From: Dasania marina DSM 21967
Lineage (GTDB): Bacteria > Pseudomonadota > Gammaproteobacteria > Pseudomonadales > Dasaniaceae
Length of the DNA: 58,786 nucleotides
Direction of reading: 5' to 3'
Assembly (NCBI RefSeq): GCF_000373485.1
Contig: NZ_KB891575.1
Coordinates: forward strand, 465,248 to 524,033
Positions 42,460 to 51,800 of this stretch are shown here, piece after piece. The position numbers were made by a program, and so were the translations under genes. The notes beneath the pieces were generated by a model. The model did no database searches, was not told the DNA's origin, and saw only the letters and a list, made by a program, of their open reading frames with translations. Every line of letters starts with the position of its first letter. Within the stretch, counting starts at the first letter, position 1.

Positions 42460-43857
42460 ATGAGTGAACAAGATCCAACTATCAAACCCTGGGGTGGCCG
42501 TTTTAGTGAGCCCACCGACGCCTTTGTAGAGCGCTTTACCGCCTCTGTTGATTTTGATCAGCGCCTGTATCACCACGATATCAATGGCTCTTTAGCCCAT
42601 GCCAAGATGCTAGCCAAAGTGGGTGTGCTCAGCGAAGATGAGTACCAGTCCATTCAAACCGGCTTAGAAGAAATACGCGCTGAGATCGTCGCCGGTAAAT
42701 TCGATTGGTCGATAACGCTGGAAGATGTGCACATGAACATCGAAGCCGCGCTCACCGCTAAAATTGGCATTACCGGTAAAAAGCTACACACCGGCCGATC
42801 GCGCAACGACCAAATCGCCACCGATATACGCCTATACCTACGCGACGAAATAGACAGCATCGTTAAAGAACTCTCGCGCTTACAACTGGGCCTTATAGAC
42901 GCAGCCCAACGTGAAGCCAGCACTATTATGCCCGGCTTCACCCACTTGCAAACTGCGCAGCCGGTAACCTTCGGCCATCACCTACTGGCGTGGAACGAAA
43001 TGCTGCAACGCGACTTTGGCCGCTTAATGGATTGCCGCAAGCGCGTTAACCAAAGCCCCTTAGGTGCAGCGGCCTTAGCCGGCACCACTTATCCTATAGA
43101 TCGCCACTACACTGCCGAGCTATTAGGTTTTGAAGCGCCCACCGAAAACTCGCTGGATTCTGTAAGCGACCGTGACTTCGCCATAGAGTTTGGCGCTTTC
43201 GCCAGCTTGCTGATGATACATATGTCACGCTTTAGTGAAGAATTAGTGCTGTGGACTTCGGCGCAGTTTAACTTTATAGAATTGCCCGACCGCTTCTGCA
43301 CCGGCTCGTCCATCATGCCGCAAAAGAAAAACCCCGATGTGCCTGAATTAGTGCGCGGCAAATCTGGTCGTGTTACCGGCCATTTAATCAGCTTGCTAAT
43401 GTTGATGAAGTCACAACCACTGGCTTACAACAAAGATAACCAAGAAGATAAAGAACCGCTGTTCGACACTATAGACACGGTTAAAGACTGCTTAAAAGCT
43501 TACGCCGATATGATACCCGCGATTAAAGCGCGTAAAGACTATATGGCCGAAGCGGCGTTGCGCGGTTTCTCTACTGCCACTGACTTGGCCGACTACTTAG
43601 TGCGCAAAGGCATGCCCTTCCGCGACGCCCATGAAGTGGTGGGTAAATCCGTCGCCTATGGCATAGCGCAAAATAAAGACTTATCGGAAATGTCTTTGCC
43701 AGAGCTACAACAGTTTAGCGACACCATAGAGCAAGACGTGTTTGAGGTGTTGACGCTAATTGGTTCTGTTAGTGCTCGCGATCATATTGGTGGCACTGCG
43801 CCTAACCAGGTGAAGGCAGCCGCGGAAAGGGCTAAGGCGCTAGTCGCGCAGCGATAA
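42460..43857 (+). CDS. argH: Argininosuccinate lyase
   Basis: Last step of arginine synthesis: argininosuccinate to arginine plus fumarate. The superfamily signature [19 protein letters not shown] is near residue 280. Other motifs are [19 protein letters not shown] at the N-terminus, [19 protein letters not shown] near 110 and [19 protein letters not shown] near 153. ATG 42460 is preferred, with GGTAAG 8 bases upstream; GTG 42451 is also in frame. 465 residues. A terminator follows. Confidence 0.96.
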   Translation: MSEQDPTIKPWGGRFSEPTDAFVERFTASVDFDQRLYHHDINGSLAHAKMLAKVGVLSEDEYQSIQTGLEEIRAEIVAGKFDWSITLEDVHMNIEAALTAKIGITGKKLHTGRSRNDQIATDIRLYLRDEIDSIVKELSRLQLGLIDAAQREASTIMPGFTHLQTAQPVTFGHHLLAWNEMLQRDFGRLMDCRKRVNQSPLGAAALAGTTYPIDRHYTAELLGFEAPTENSLDSVSDRDFAIEFGAFASLLMIHMSRFSEELVLWTSAQFNFIELPDRFCTGSSIMPQKKNPDVPELVRGKSGRVTGHLISLLMLMKSQPLAYNKDNQEDKEPLFDTIDTVKDCLKAYADMIPAIKARKDYMAEAALRGFSTATDLADYLVRKGMPFRDAHEVVGKSVAYGIAQNKDLSEMSLPELQQFSDTIEQDVFEVLTLIGSVSARDHIGGTAPNQVKAAAERAKALVAQR

Positions 43858-43880
43858 GCGGCAAGCTGTAAGTTACAAGC

Positions 43881-43910
43881 AAAAGCCAACTGAAATACGT
43901 TGGCTTTTTT
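43881..43910 (+). terminator. Terminator after argH
   Basis: AAAAGCCAAC and GTTGGCTTTT form a perfect 10-bp stem with loop TGAAATAC, ending in a T run. Confidence 0.9.
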
Positions 43911-43969
43911 ATAGGGCTAGGATATGTAAAGCCGAGTAGCATGGCACTTACTTAACAAAAAGTATGAGT

Positions 43970-44050
43970 CATGCCCACAGCACTCGCTTTGCTCACGGGG
44001 CAGGCCCTTCCGGCTTCCGAGCCGGAACCCAGTAGCTTTAGCAGCTCATC
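43970..44050. repeat. Palindromic intergenic sequence upstream of cobU
   Basis: The 260-base argH-cobU gap holds TTCCGGCT/AGCCGGAA (near 44009-44028), flanked by GTCATGCCC on the left and an AGCAGCTCATCA tail on the right. It has the look of a degenerate dispersed repeat. I do not see the conserved boxes of a cobalamin riboswitch here. A small piece of the proC-type REP element lies at 43862-43880. Confidence 0.35.
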
Positions 44051-44117
44051 AAAAAGCAGTAAAGTGCCTAGAAGTCACAACTAGCCTTAAGTAAATGCCA
44101 TTAACCGCAGAGTAAAC

Positions 44118-44636
44118 ATGATGAAGCAATTTGTTTTGGGTGGCGCACGCTCAGGCAAGAGCAGCCTGGCAGAAAAACTCTGTGCTAGCTATGGTGATAA
44201 GGTTGCCTATATAGCAACGGCCAATAAGGTATTTAACGATGGCGAAATGGATGCGCGTATTGCTAAGCATCAACAGCAGCGCCCCCAGCACTGGCACACT
44301 ATTGAAGCCCCTATAGCGCTGGCCGGAGCACTAGCCCAGCTGCAACATTACGATGCGGTGATGATAGACTGCCTCACCCTATGGTTAAGCAACTGCCTGC
44401 ATGAAGGTAACTGGCCACAACAACGGCAAGATTTTTTAAACGCCTTAGAAAATTTTAACGGCGAGCTAATTATGGTCAGCAATGAAGTGGGCATGGGCAT
44501 AGTGCCAATGGGTGAACTCTCCCGCAGCTTTGTTGATGAAAGTGGTTTTTTGCATCAAGCGGTAGCAGCGCTTTGTGACCGCGTCATCTTTACCGCCGCC
44601 GGTTTACCACTGGTGATGAAAGGCCCTGCACTATAA
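44118..44636 (+). CDS. cobU: Adenosylcobinamide kinase / guanylyltransferase
   Basis: Bifunctional enzyme (CobU/CobP) that phosphorylates adenosylcobinamide and then adds GMP to give AdoCbi-GDP. The P-loop is GGARSGKSS near residue 8, the GMP-accepting His is in RIAKHQQQRP near 51, and the family signature NEVGMGIVPMGELSRSFVDE is near residue 122. 172 residues. First gene of cobU-cobT-cobC-cobS on the plus strand, 260 bases after argH. Present in both de novo and salvage routes. Confidence 0.94.
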   Translation: MMKQFVLGGARSGKSSLAEKLCASYGDKVAYIATANKVFNDGEMDARIAKHQQQRPQHWHTIEAPIALAGALAQLQHYDAVMIDCLTLWLSNCLHEGNWPQQRQDFLNALENFNGELIMVSNEVGMGIVPMGELSRSFVDESGFLHQAVAALCDRVIFTAAGLPLVMKGPAL

Positions 44637-44659
44637 GCGACTCAACCCTAGGAACAAAA

Positions 44660-45694
44660 ATGGATTGGTTTTTACAGCAAGCAAAAACACCCTCTGATAT
44701 ACACCGTGCCGCTGCGACTCAGCGCCAACAGCAGCTGACCAAACCGGCAGGCTCCTTGGGTGAGTTAGAAACCTTAGCAATCACCTTGGCCAGCCTGCAA
44801 GGCAGCCACACTCCACAGCTTAATAATATACACATACATATTTTTGCCGCCGACCACGGCGTCGCTGCCGAAAATGTGTCGGCCTTTCCGCAGGCAGTCA
44901 CCGCACAAATGGTACAAAACTTTTCTAGCGGTGGTGCCGCTATTGCCGTAATCGCACAATCACTAAACGCCGAGCTGGCCATTAGCAATGTCGGCACCGT
45001 GCAAGCCCTGCCCGATTTGCCCAAAGTGTTAGATCAACGTATAGCCGCCGGCACGGCCAACTTTGCTCACGGCCCCGCCATGCAACGCCAGCAATTAATG
45101 GCCGCCTTAGACGTGGGCAGAAACACCGTAGCCCGGCAACAGGATATCTGGCTGGGCGGCGAAATGGGTATAGCCAACACCACCTCGGCCACCGCTTTAG
45201 CTTGTGCCCTGCTCAAGCTCAACGCCGAGCAGCTAGTCGGCCCAGGCACTGGCATTGATCAGGCCACCCAGCAACATAAAGCCGCTGTTATTAATGCTGC
45301 TCTAGTCTTTCATAGCGCCGACACCGCCAGCCCGTTAGAGAACCTACAACACCTAGGCGGCTTAGAAATTGCCGCCTTGGTGGGCGGTTATATACGTGCC
45401 GCGCAACTAGGTGTACCGGCATTGGTAGACGGTTATATTTGCACCGTCGCCGCGCGCTATGCCATCGCCATTAACCCCAGCGTTAAACCCTGGCTATTAC
45501 TCAGCCATCAATCGGCAGAGCCCGGCCAGCAAGCCTTGTTTGATGGCTTTGCTTACTCACCCTTAATCAATATGGGTATGCGTTTAGGCGAAGGCAGTGG
45601 CGCAGCTGTGTGCCTGCCCTTGCTCAAACTGGCCTGTGACTTACACAATAATATGGCCACCTTTGACCATGCTGGCGTGGCCAATAAAGACTAA
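44660..45694 (+). CDS. cobT: Nicotinate-nucleotide-dimethylbenzimidazole phosphoribosyltransferase
   Basis: Makes alpha-ribazole phosphate from DMB and nicotinate mononucleotide for the lower ligand of B12. The motifs are KPAGSLGELETLA near residue 27, IFAADHGVAAENVSAFPQ near 62, GEMGIANTTSATAL near 170 and GMRLGEGSGAA near 310 with the catalytic Glu. 344 residues. It follows cobU by 23 bases. bluB on the other strand supplies DMB. Confidence 0.94.
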   Translation: MDWFLQQAKTPSDIHRAAATQRQQQLTKPAGSLGELETLAITLASLQGSHTPQLNNIHIHIFAADHGVAAENVSAFPQAVTAQMVQNFSSGGAAIAVIAQSLNAELAISNVGTVQALPDLPKVLDQRIAAGTANFAHGPAMQRQQLMAALDVGRNTVARQQDIWLGGEMGIANTTSATALACALLKLNAEQLVGPGTGIDQATQQHKAAVINAALVFHSADTASPLENLQHLGGLEIAALVGGYIRAAQLGVPALVDGYICTVAARYAIAINPSVKPWLLLSHQSAEPGQQALFDGFAYSPLINMGMRLGEGSGAAVCLPLLKLACDLHNNMATFDHAGVANKD

Positions 45695-45696
45695 CT

Positions 45697-46374
45697 ATGA
45701 CTAACGCTTGCGTCACCACTATCGATTTATTACGCCACGGCGAGTGTGAGGGTGGCTTAATTTTTCGCGGCCACACCGATTCGGCCTTGAGCACAAAAGG
45801 CCAGCAGCAAATGCAGCAGGCTATAGACGCCTACCCCGGCCAGAAAGCGCATTGGCAGCAGATCATTAGCTCGCCTTTACAACGCTGCATTGTGTTTGCC
45901 CAACAACTTATCGATAGCCAAAATAACAATGCGTTTTTATTACTAGAGCCGGGCTTACAAGAAATTAGTTTTGGCGACTGGGATGGTTGCTTAACCGAGC
46001 AGGTGCAGCAACAACAGCCCGCCGCCGTTAGCAATTTTTGGCAAAACCCCGCCGAACATACTCCGCCCAATGGCGAGCTATTAACGGACTTTCAACAACG
46101 GGTAGTGCACAGCTGGCAGCAGTTAGTTGAGCAACATCGCGGCGAGCACAGTTTACTCATTAGCCACGGCGGGGTGATACGCATCATCTTGGCGCATATC
46201 TTACAAATGCCGTTGCGGCCGCTGTCGTATTTATCGGTGCCTCATGCCTGCCTCACCCAAATTAAAATTTTCCACCAGGCAGGCTCTCCCGACTGGCCGC
46301 AATTAATTTTTCATCAGCCCCTTTCGTCACCAGACCATTTGTCATCAACCCTTTTATCTTCAACCCATAGTTGA
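45697..46374 (+). CDS. cobC: Alpha-ribazole phosphatase-like histidine phosphatase
   Basis: A phosphoglycerate-mutase-fold phosphatase expected to dephosphorylate alpha-ribazole phosphate or adenosylcobalamin phosphate. The catalytic His is in LLRHGECEGG near residue 12, IISSPLQRC is near 57, and the second His is in LLISHGGVIRII near 150. The last 25 residues are Ser/Pro/Leu-rich near-repeats (SSPDHLSSTLLSSTHS) and probably disordered. It starts 2 bases after cobT and overlaps cobS by 4 bases. Confidence 0.88.
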   Translation: MTNACVTTIDLLRHGECEGGLIFRGHTDSALSTKGQQQMQQAIDAYPGQKAHWQQIISSPLQRCIVFAQQLIDSQNNNAFLLLEPGLQEISFGDWDGCLTEQVQQQQPAAVSNFWQNPAEHTPPNGELLTDFQQRVVHSWQQLVEQHRGEHSLLISHGGVIRIILAHILQMPLRPLSYLSVPHACLTQIKIFHQAGSPDWPQLIFHQPLSSPDHLSSTLLSSTHS

Positions 46375-47129
46375 AAAAACCTATGCCTAAATTTTCACTG
46401 CGCCCAATCATCACCGCCTTTATGTTTTTAACTCGCATACCCATGCCCGAGTTAAAAGATTTTCAGCCGCAGGACTCTGGCCGAGCTTTGGCTTACTTCC
46501 CGGTGGTGGGCTTGGTAATAGGTTTACTGATGCTATTAATCGCGCAGCTCATAGCTATGTCGCCATTAGTGTTAGCGGCGCTGTTATTAACATTCTGGGT
46601 TTTTATTACTGGCGGCCTGCATATAGATGGCTTAGCCGATAGTGCCGACGGCTGGTTGGGCGGCACCCGCGACAAAGAGCGCAGCCTAGAGATTATGAAA
46701 GACCCCGTCTGTGGTAGTGCTGCGGTGATGGCAGTAGGCTGCCTATTGATAATAAAATTTGCCGCCTTGACCAGCCTACTAGAACAGGCCCAGCTTTCAG
46801 CGCTGTTGCTTGCACCGATTATAGGCCGCTGCGTGCCATTGATTTTATTTTTAAGTACACCGTATGTACGCAAAGACGGCCTAGCTCAGCACTTTATTAG
46901 CTACTCCTCAAAACCGGCCATCTATGCGGTGCTGCTTACTGTATTGTTATTGTGTTTTGTTATTTTAAGCTTACCCACCGCGCTGATTGTACTAAGCAGC
47001 TGCGCCCTAATATTACTGGGCTTACGCTATTTAATGATGGATAGATTGCAAGGCAATACCGGTGACACCACCGGTGCCGCGGTAGAAATTATCGAAGCCA
47101 CGGTGTTAATAGCCTTGTGCATTAGTTAA
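46371..47129 (+). CDS. cobS: Adenosylcobinamide-GDP ribazoletransferase (cobalamin synthase)
   Basis: Integral membrane enzyme that joins AdoCbi-GDP with alpha-ribazole to complete B12. The motifs are FMFLTRIPMPE near residue 17, YFPVVGLVIGLL near 42, the metal-binding GGLHIDGLADSADGWLGG near 80, and DPVCGSAAVMAVG near 110. About six membrane segments. 252 residues. Its 3' end overlaps the convergent universal stress gene by 8 bases. Confidence 0.94.
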   Translation: MKKPMPKFSLRPIITAFMFLTRIPMPELKDFQPQDSGRALAYFPVVGLVIGLLMLLIAQLIAMSPLVLAALLLTFWVFITGGLHIDGLADSADGWLGGTRDKERSLEIMKDPVCGSAAVMAVGCLLIIKFAALTSLLEQAQLSALLLAPIIGRCVPLILFLSTPYVRKDGLAQHFISYSSKPAIYAVLLTVLLLCFVILSLPTALIVLSSCALILLGLRYLMMDRLQGNTGDTTGAAVEIIEATVLIALCIS

Positions 47130-47931
47130 TCGTTAACACATCTTGAAACTGTAAGTTATTCAGCACTCTTTCTGAGGTATGACCGCGTATGCTGTCCATC
47201 ACCCCTTGCCTAGCCATAGTACCTATCACCACCACATCGGCGCCTAGAGCGGCAGCGGTTTCAGCAATCACCGTTTCCGGCGCACCTTTTTTAACATGCA
47301 CATTGGCGGTATCCACCTCAGCCGCTCTTACCAGTAAGCCTCTATCGGGATAGCGCATAGAATCTTGATAGGCATTCACTACATGAAACTCGGCGCGGTA
47401 TTGTTGAGCCATTAGCCTACCTGCAGCCAATATACGGCTGTTAAGTATTTTATGATCCTCATCGGTGGCCTGCATATTCACTGCGGCCAGTATACTTTCG
47501 CGCCTACCCGAAGCACCACTGCGCACTAACATCACAGGGCGCTTGGCTTGGCGTAATAGCATCCATTTTGAATCCGCTAGAAAAACATTGCGCGACACAT
47601 TACTGTGATCGGTCATCACAATTAAATCAGCTTTAATACGCTTGGCGGCATCCAGCATGCCCTGCTGCCACTGCTCGGCCCAATACAATTCGGTATCGCA
47701 GAGTAGCCCCTGCGCCTCTACCGACTGCACCAGCACATTCAATGCTGCCAATGAGGGGTAGAGGTTTTCATTGTCTAGATTTAATTTACTAGCATTAGCG
47801 TCAACGGCGATAAACAAATGCAATCGCGGCTTTTTCTTACGCAGGCTGGCATTAACAATAACTCGCTCTAGGGCGGGGTGGAAATTACGGCTGGGGTCTA
47901 CCGCTACTAAGATAACTTCACTTTCCATCAC
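47122..47931 (-). CDS. Tandem-domain universal stress protein (UspE-like)
   Basis: A 269-residue cytoplasmic protein with two Usp domains. The first (residues 1-137) ends in DLIVMTDHSN and RPVMLVRSG. The second (about 143-269) ends in ADVVVIGTMARQGVMDSIRGHTSE, a partial GxxGxxG-type nucleotide-binding pattern. The GTG at 47931 has AAGGAG at good spacing, so it is kept over the next ATG. It lies between the two arms of the cobalamin cluster, downstream of the DUF2149 gene. No link to B12 is evident. Confidence 0.8.
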   Translation of the reverse strand: MMESEVILVAVDPSRNFHPALERVIVNASLRKKKPRLHLFIAVDANASKLNLDNENLYPSLAALNVLVQSVEAQGLLCDTELYWAEQWQQGMLDAAKRIKADLIVMTDHSNVSRNVFLADSKWMLLRQAKRPVMLVRSGASGRRESILAAVNMQATDEDHKILNSRILAAGRLMAQQYRAEFHVVNAYQDSMRYPDRGLLVRAAEVDTANVHVKKGAPETVIAETAAALGADVVVIGTMARQGVMDSIRGHTSERVLNNLQFQDVLTIN

Positions 47932-48017
47932 TGTTCATTCTCCTTTAGTGAACGATTACAGTGATAATAAGAAAGTTATATGTCAGTTTGATGACTGCGG
48001 ACTGTATAGATCAGCGC

Positions 48018-48326
48018 CTATGGACCAATTAAAATTAACTTACCCGTTTTAGGGTCCCTATACACTTGCCCTACCGCTTCATAGCCTTCAGCCCCCTTAG
48101 CACCTTGCCCCGGCATAGCGGGTAACTCTTTTCCTCGCTCTATCACTTGCTCGCTGATTGGCTTAACAGATTGTTGAAAATGATCTTGTAACTGCTCACT
48201 CATGGCAATGAGCGCCGCGATTAAACCGCAGGCAAACACCAGCATTAAATCTAATAAATTAGCTAGCGGCCCCAAGGGCTCATCATCACCGCTAGCAAAG
48301 CGGCCTTGCTGCCAACGGTTAGACAT
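48018..48326 (-). CDS. DUF2149 membrane protein
   Basis: A 102-residue protein. The start is PLGPLANLLDLMLVFACGLIAAL, with one membrane segment near residues 22-40 and an early acidic DDEP. The short C-terminal domain ends EAVGQVYRDPKTGKLILIG. The architecture resembles ExbD/TolR-like partners. ATG 48326 has GAGGAG 7 bases upstream and overlaps the ExbB-like stop by 8 bases. The CobN-like, ExbB-like, DUF2149 order is a known association, also seen in Bacteroidota haem-uptake (hmu) loci. A proton-motive-force-driven complex is likely by analogy. Confidence 0.82.
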   Translation of the reverse strand: MSNRWQQGRFASGDDEPLGPLANLLDLMLVFACGLIAALIAMSEQLQDHFQQSVKPISEQVIERGKELPAMPGQGAKGAEGYEAVGQVYRDPKTGKLILIGP

Positions 48327-48846
48327 GAGCAGGCTCCTCATGTACTGGCTTTATCGCTGCGGTAGTTTCACTAACCGGCGGGTATGTGGAGAGCGACATT
48401 TTTGCCGCGCTATCTTCCATAGCCGTTAACAATTCATCATACCAACGTCTACGTATTCGTCCCATCACAAAACCCACCACGCCCACTAACAAACCCAGCA
48501 CCGTAGTATCAAAGGCCACACTCATGGCGGTGGTTAATACACTCAACTCGCCCTCACCCAACGCTGCCAACCCTGGCCCTAAGGGAATTAAGGTACCCAT
48601 TAAACCCAGCATGGGCGCAATGCGGGTTATAAAATCACTGCGCTCTATGCGCCGTAGGGCTAAGCGCTCTACAGCCTTAATATTGCCACTACGCTGCCAA
48701 CGTTTTAGCCCTATAAAACGCTCGCTAATTAACACGCCTATTTCAAGCACAGCTAGCCCAGCAAAGGCCAGTAGCAACCACACCACCGGCTCTAATAAAT
48801 AGCCAGTGAGTAAATGCATAAAACCTAATGAGGAGGAGGTAAACAT
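48319..48846 (-). CDS. MotA/TolQ/ExbB-type proton channel protein
   Basis: A 175-residue inner membrane protein with three membrane segments: near residues 16-40, 75-100 and 105-130. The conserved TolQ/ExbB core is ITRIAPMLGLMGTLIPLGPG and MSVAFDTTVLGLLVGVVGFV. Such proteins use the proton motive force to energise a partner. It lies 26 bases after the CobN-like gene and overlaps the DUF2149 gene, so all three should be cotranslated under the upstream cobalamin riboswitch. Confidence 0.88.
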   Translation of the reverse strand: MFTSSSLGFMHLLTGYLLEPVVWLLLAFAGLAVLEIGVLISERFIGLKRWQRSGNIKAVERLALRRIERSDFITRIAPMLGLMGTLIPLGPGLAALGEGELSVLTTAMSVAFDTTVLGLLVGVVGFVMGRIRRRWYDELLTAMEDSAAKMSLSTYPPVSETTAAIKPVHEEPAHV

Positions 48847-48872
48847 TGTTGTATTCCTTAATATTATAACTA

Positions 48873-51800
48873 TTAGTTTTTAGGTGTGCGGCTACCTCTG
48901 TAAGCGCCGATTAGTAGTAATAGCAACACCATAACTGCAAGCCAGTAATAGTGTTTTGTTTCCGCGAGCTGATCTTTTGCAGGTTTTTTCTCAGCTTTAG
49001 CGGCAGGCTCTTTGCTAGCCGACGTTATATCTTTAAGACTAATTTCCGCCATCACCGATGCAGCGCTATTGACCGAGGCATCAACTTTTGTGGCGGCCAA
49101 TAATTGTTGCAACTGTACGTATTTATCTGCCGCCAAGTAATTTTCTAACCAGGGATATAGCGGATGATTTGGGCTGGTATGGCCACTGCTGGGTAAGCCA
49201 TGCGCTAAGACTAAATCGGCAAAAGCCTTGGCTAGTTGCTGTAAGGTTTGCTCATCGGCCTGCCAAAAATCTTTTTGCGCGGCCACTAGCATCACCGCCA
49301 GCATATTGCTTTTAACATGTACGTTATGGCCCTGCTCTAAAAAGCTATCCAAGTTAAGGTTGAGTTTGTCGTCTATATAAACGGCTTTTACCTCATCCCA
49401 TACCCAACTTTTTATAACTTCGGGGTTAGTGACTTGCCAGCCCCATAGATATTCTAAAAATTCGCTGCCCATGGTTCTGGCACCGGCATAGCCTTCATCC
49501 ATTAAGGGGCTTAGCCACTGCGGATTTAAATAGCGACCACGCAGCTCTGCCAATAGCGCCACCTGTAAGGGCTCTATGCTTAAATTTTTAGTGTCGGGGT
49601 GATAAATAACAAAGTTTTCGGGCGCACTACCAGTAAGGGTTTCCACCGCTAGGCTTAAGCCCCCTAGGTAATCAAAGCTATCGTTGTTATCCAACAAACC
49701 ATAGAGGTTGCTGGCCCTACCTAAGTAGGTGTTGTTAATACTGCTTAGGCGTTGTTTAAAGGTTGCTAGCACAGGCTCGCCATGTAAGTTTTGACCATAG
49801 GCGTGGCCCAAGCGCCGCATATACACGCTGGCGATTTCTGAGCGCTGCTGCCAACTACCCGAGCGCTCTACCATGCGATTGACCCCTGCACCGTAAGTGC
49901 CTGGGGCATCACCAAATACGCGATAGGCCGCCTGTTTACCGGCCAGCTCCGCGCCTATACCTTGCTGCAGTGCCGCGCGGGTATCGGCCACCCAACGGGC
50001 AGCGACATGGTTGATAGCTAATGCTTCACTACCGGGATTAGCCATAGCGCCCAAGGGTTTTAAGGCGGAGTTTAATGCGTAGCTAAGTGCGGGGTAATCT
50101 TTATGTATGAGCTCAGCGGAGGCATCCAAAGCCATCAACACGGCGCGCTCTAGCAATAACATATGCGAGCCATATAAATCGCGGAATAAACCCGAAGTGG
50201 TAAATACCGCATCGTGCCTAACTCTAGGCTGGCCGTTTTCTTGCAGATTACTAATATCAAGACGCTGCAAACTTTTAACAATGCCCCGGCTACTCCACAC
50301 CGGCTTAACCCCCAGCATGTCAAAACCAAAAGCAATCATCGCGCCTTCATCGCGCACTACATCGGAGGCCCACAACACTATTGCGTCTGCGGGGGTATCT
50401 TGTGGGCTATTATTATCCGCCGCTTGCTGGGCAGTTTTTGCGCGCGCTTTCGCGGCCAGCTCTACACCCACTTGGTAAGCTAAGCGGGAGGGGATTAAGC
50501 TGCCATCTAAGGCAAAAAAATTACGGCCGGTGGGCAACACTTCGGGGGTTCTAATAGGATCGTTACCTTTACCCGGTGCAATATATTGACCGGCTAGCGC
50601 ATGTAATAAACCGCTTAACTCTGCTGCAGGTGAGGCACTGAGTTGTTGCTGCCACTGTGGCTCAATCGCCTCACCCTGCGCCATAGAGTTGAGCATGGTG
50701 GCGATGGCGGGCCGGCTCCAATCGCGGCCAAAAACATGCAAACCTAAGGGCATAAAATCTTCTTGCAACTTGGTTAGGTAGTGGCCTATCTCATGCACCA
50801 ATAACTCATCGTCCACCTGATCAAAGTCGGTAATGCCACGCACCGCTAACTCACCCGACATGCTGGCCACTAATTCATCACGCAGTTTCAGTTCGTCTAC
50901 CAACGCCTTCATAGCGCTAACGGCACGCTCACGCATGGCGCCGGCACCTACTGGCGCGGCCTCGTAACTTTCTACTAATTGACGCAAAGCTAGTAAACGA
51001 TCATACAGATCGGTGCTGTCTAGCGGCGGTGTTAGGTGATCTATCATTACCGCTAAGCCGCGACGCTTGGCTTGTATACCCTCGCCCACGCCATCGACTA
51101 TATAGGGATAGATGCTGGGTATATCCCCCAGCACCGCCAGCGAATAATCCTCTGCACTCATACCCACACGGCGGCGAGGTAAAAACTCATAAGTTGAATG
51201 CCTACCTAAATGCACTAGCGCGTCGGCCTGAAAACTATGTCGCAGCCATAGGTAAAATGCTAAGTATTGATGGGGCGGAGGAAAGGATAAATTGGCGTGC
51301 AGTAACTCTTCGTTTAATTCCCAGCCTCGTGGTGGCTGTGGCCCCACAAAAATATTACCAAACTGTAGTCCCGGGATCAGCAGTTGTTGCTCATGCACCA
51401 TCACCTTGCCGGGTAATGCACCCCAGCCACGTAAGCCTTCTATGCCACTTTCGGAAATTGCGGTGACTAAGGCCTGGGCCGAGGGCCAATCAGGCTGGCC
51501 ATCAAAAGCTTGCGTATAAACCTGTTGTAGCTGCGCTAGTAGTTGTATCACGCGTTCACGGGCGGGGTGATCGGCACCGTCGATGGCGTGGTGTAAATCT
51601 TCCAGCACGCGGGCTAGTAAACCACGGCCTATGCTTTGGTCTTCCAACGCAATGGCGCGCTGTAACATGGCATGTAAATACGCCAACGGCCCAGCGCTCA
51701 TTTCCTGCTGTAAGGCTAATGGTAATGAGGCAAACCATTTTTTATATTGGGGCGTGCTCACGGTGGCTACCTGTGTCGCCATGGTGGCTAGCGCTTGTCT

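Noticed and set aside
43911-44117. Second cobalamin riboswitch before cobU
   Set aside because: The gap lacks the CGCAACGGTAA-type core and B12 box; it contains only a palindromic repeat.
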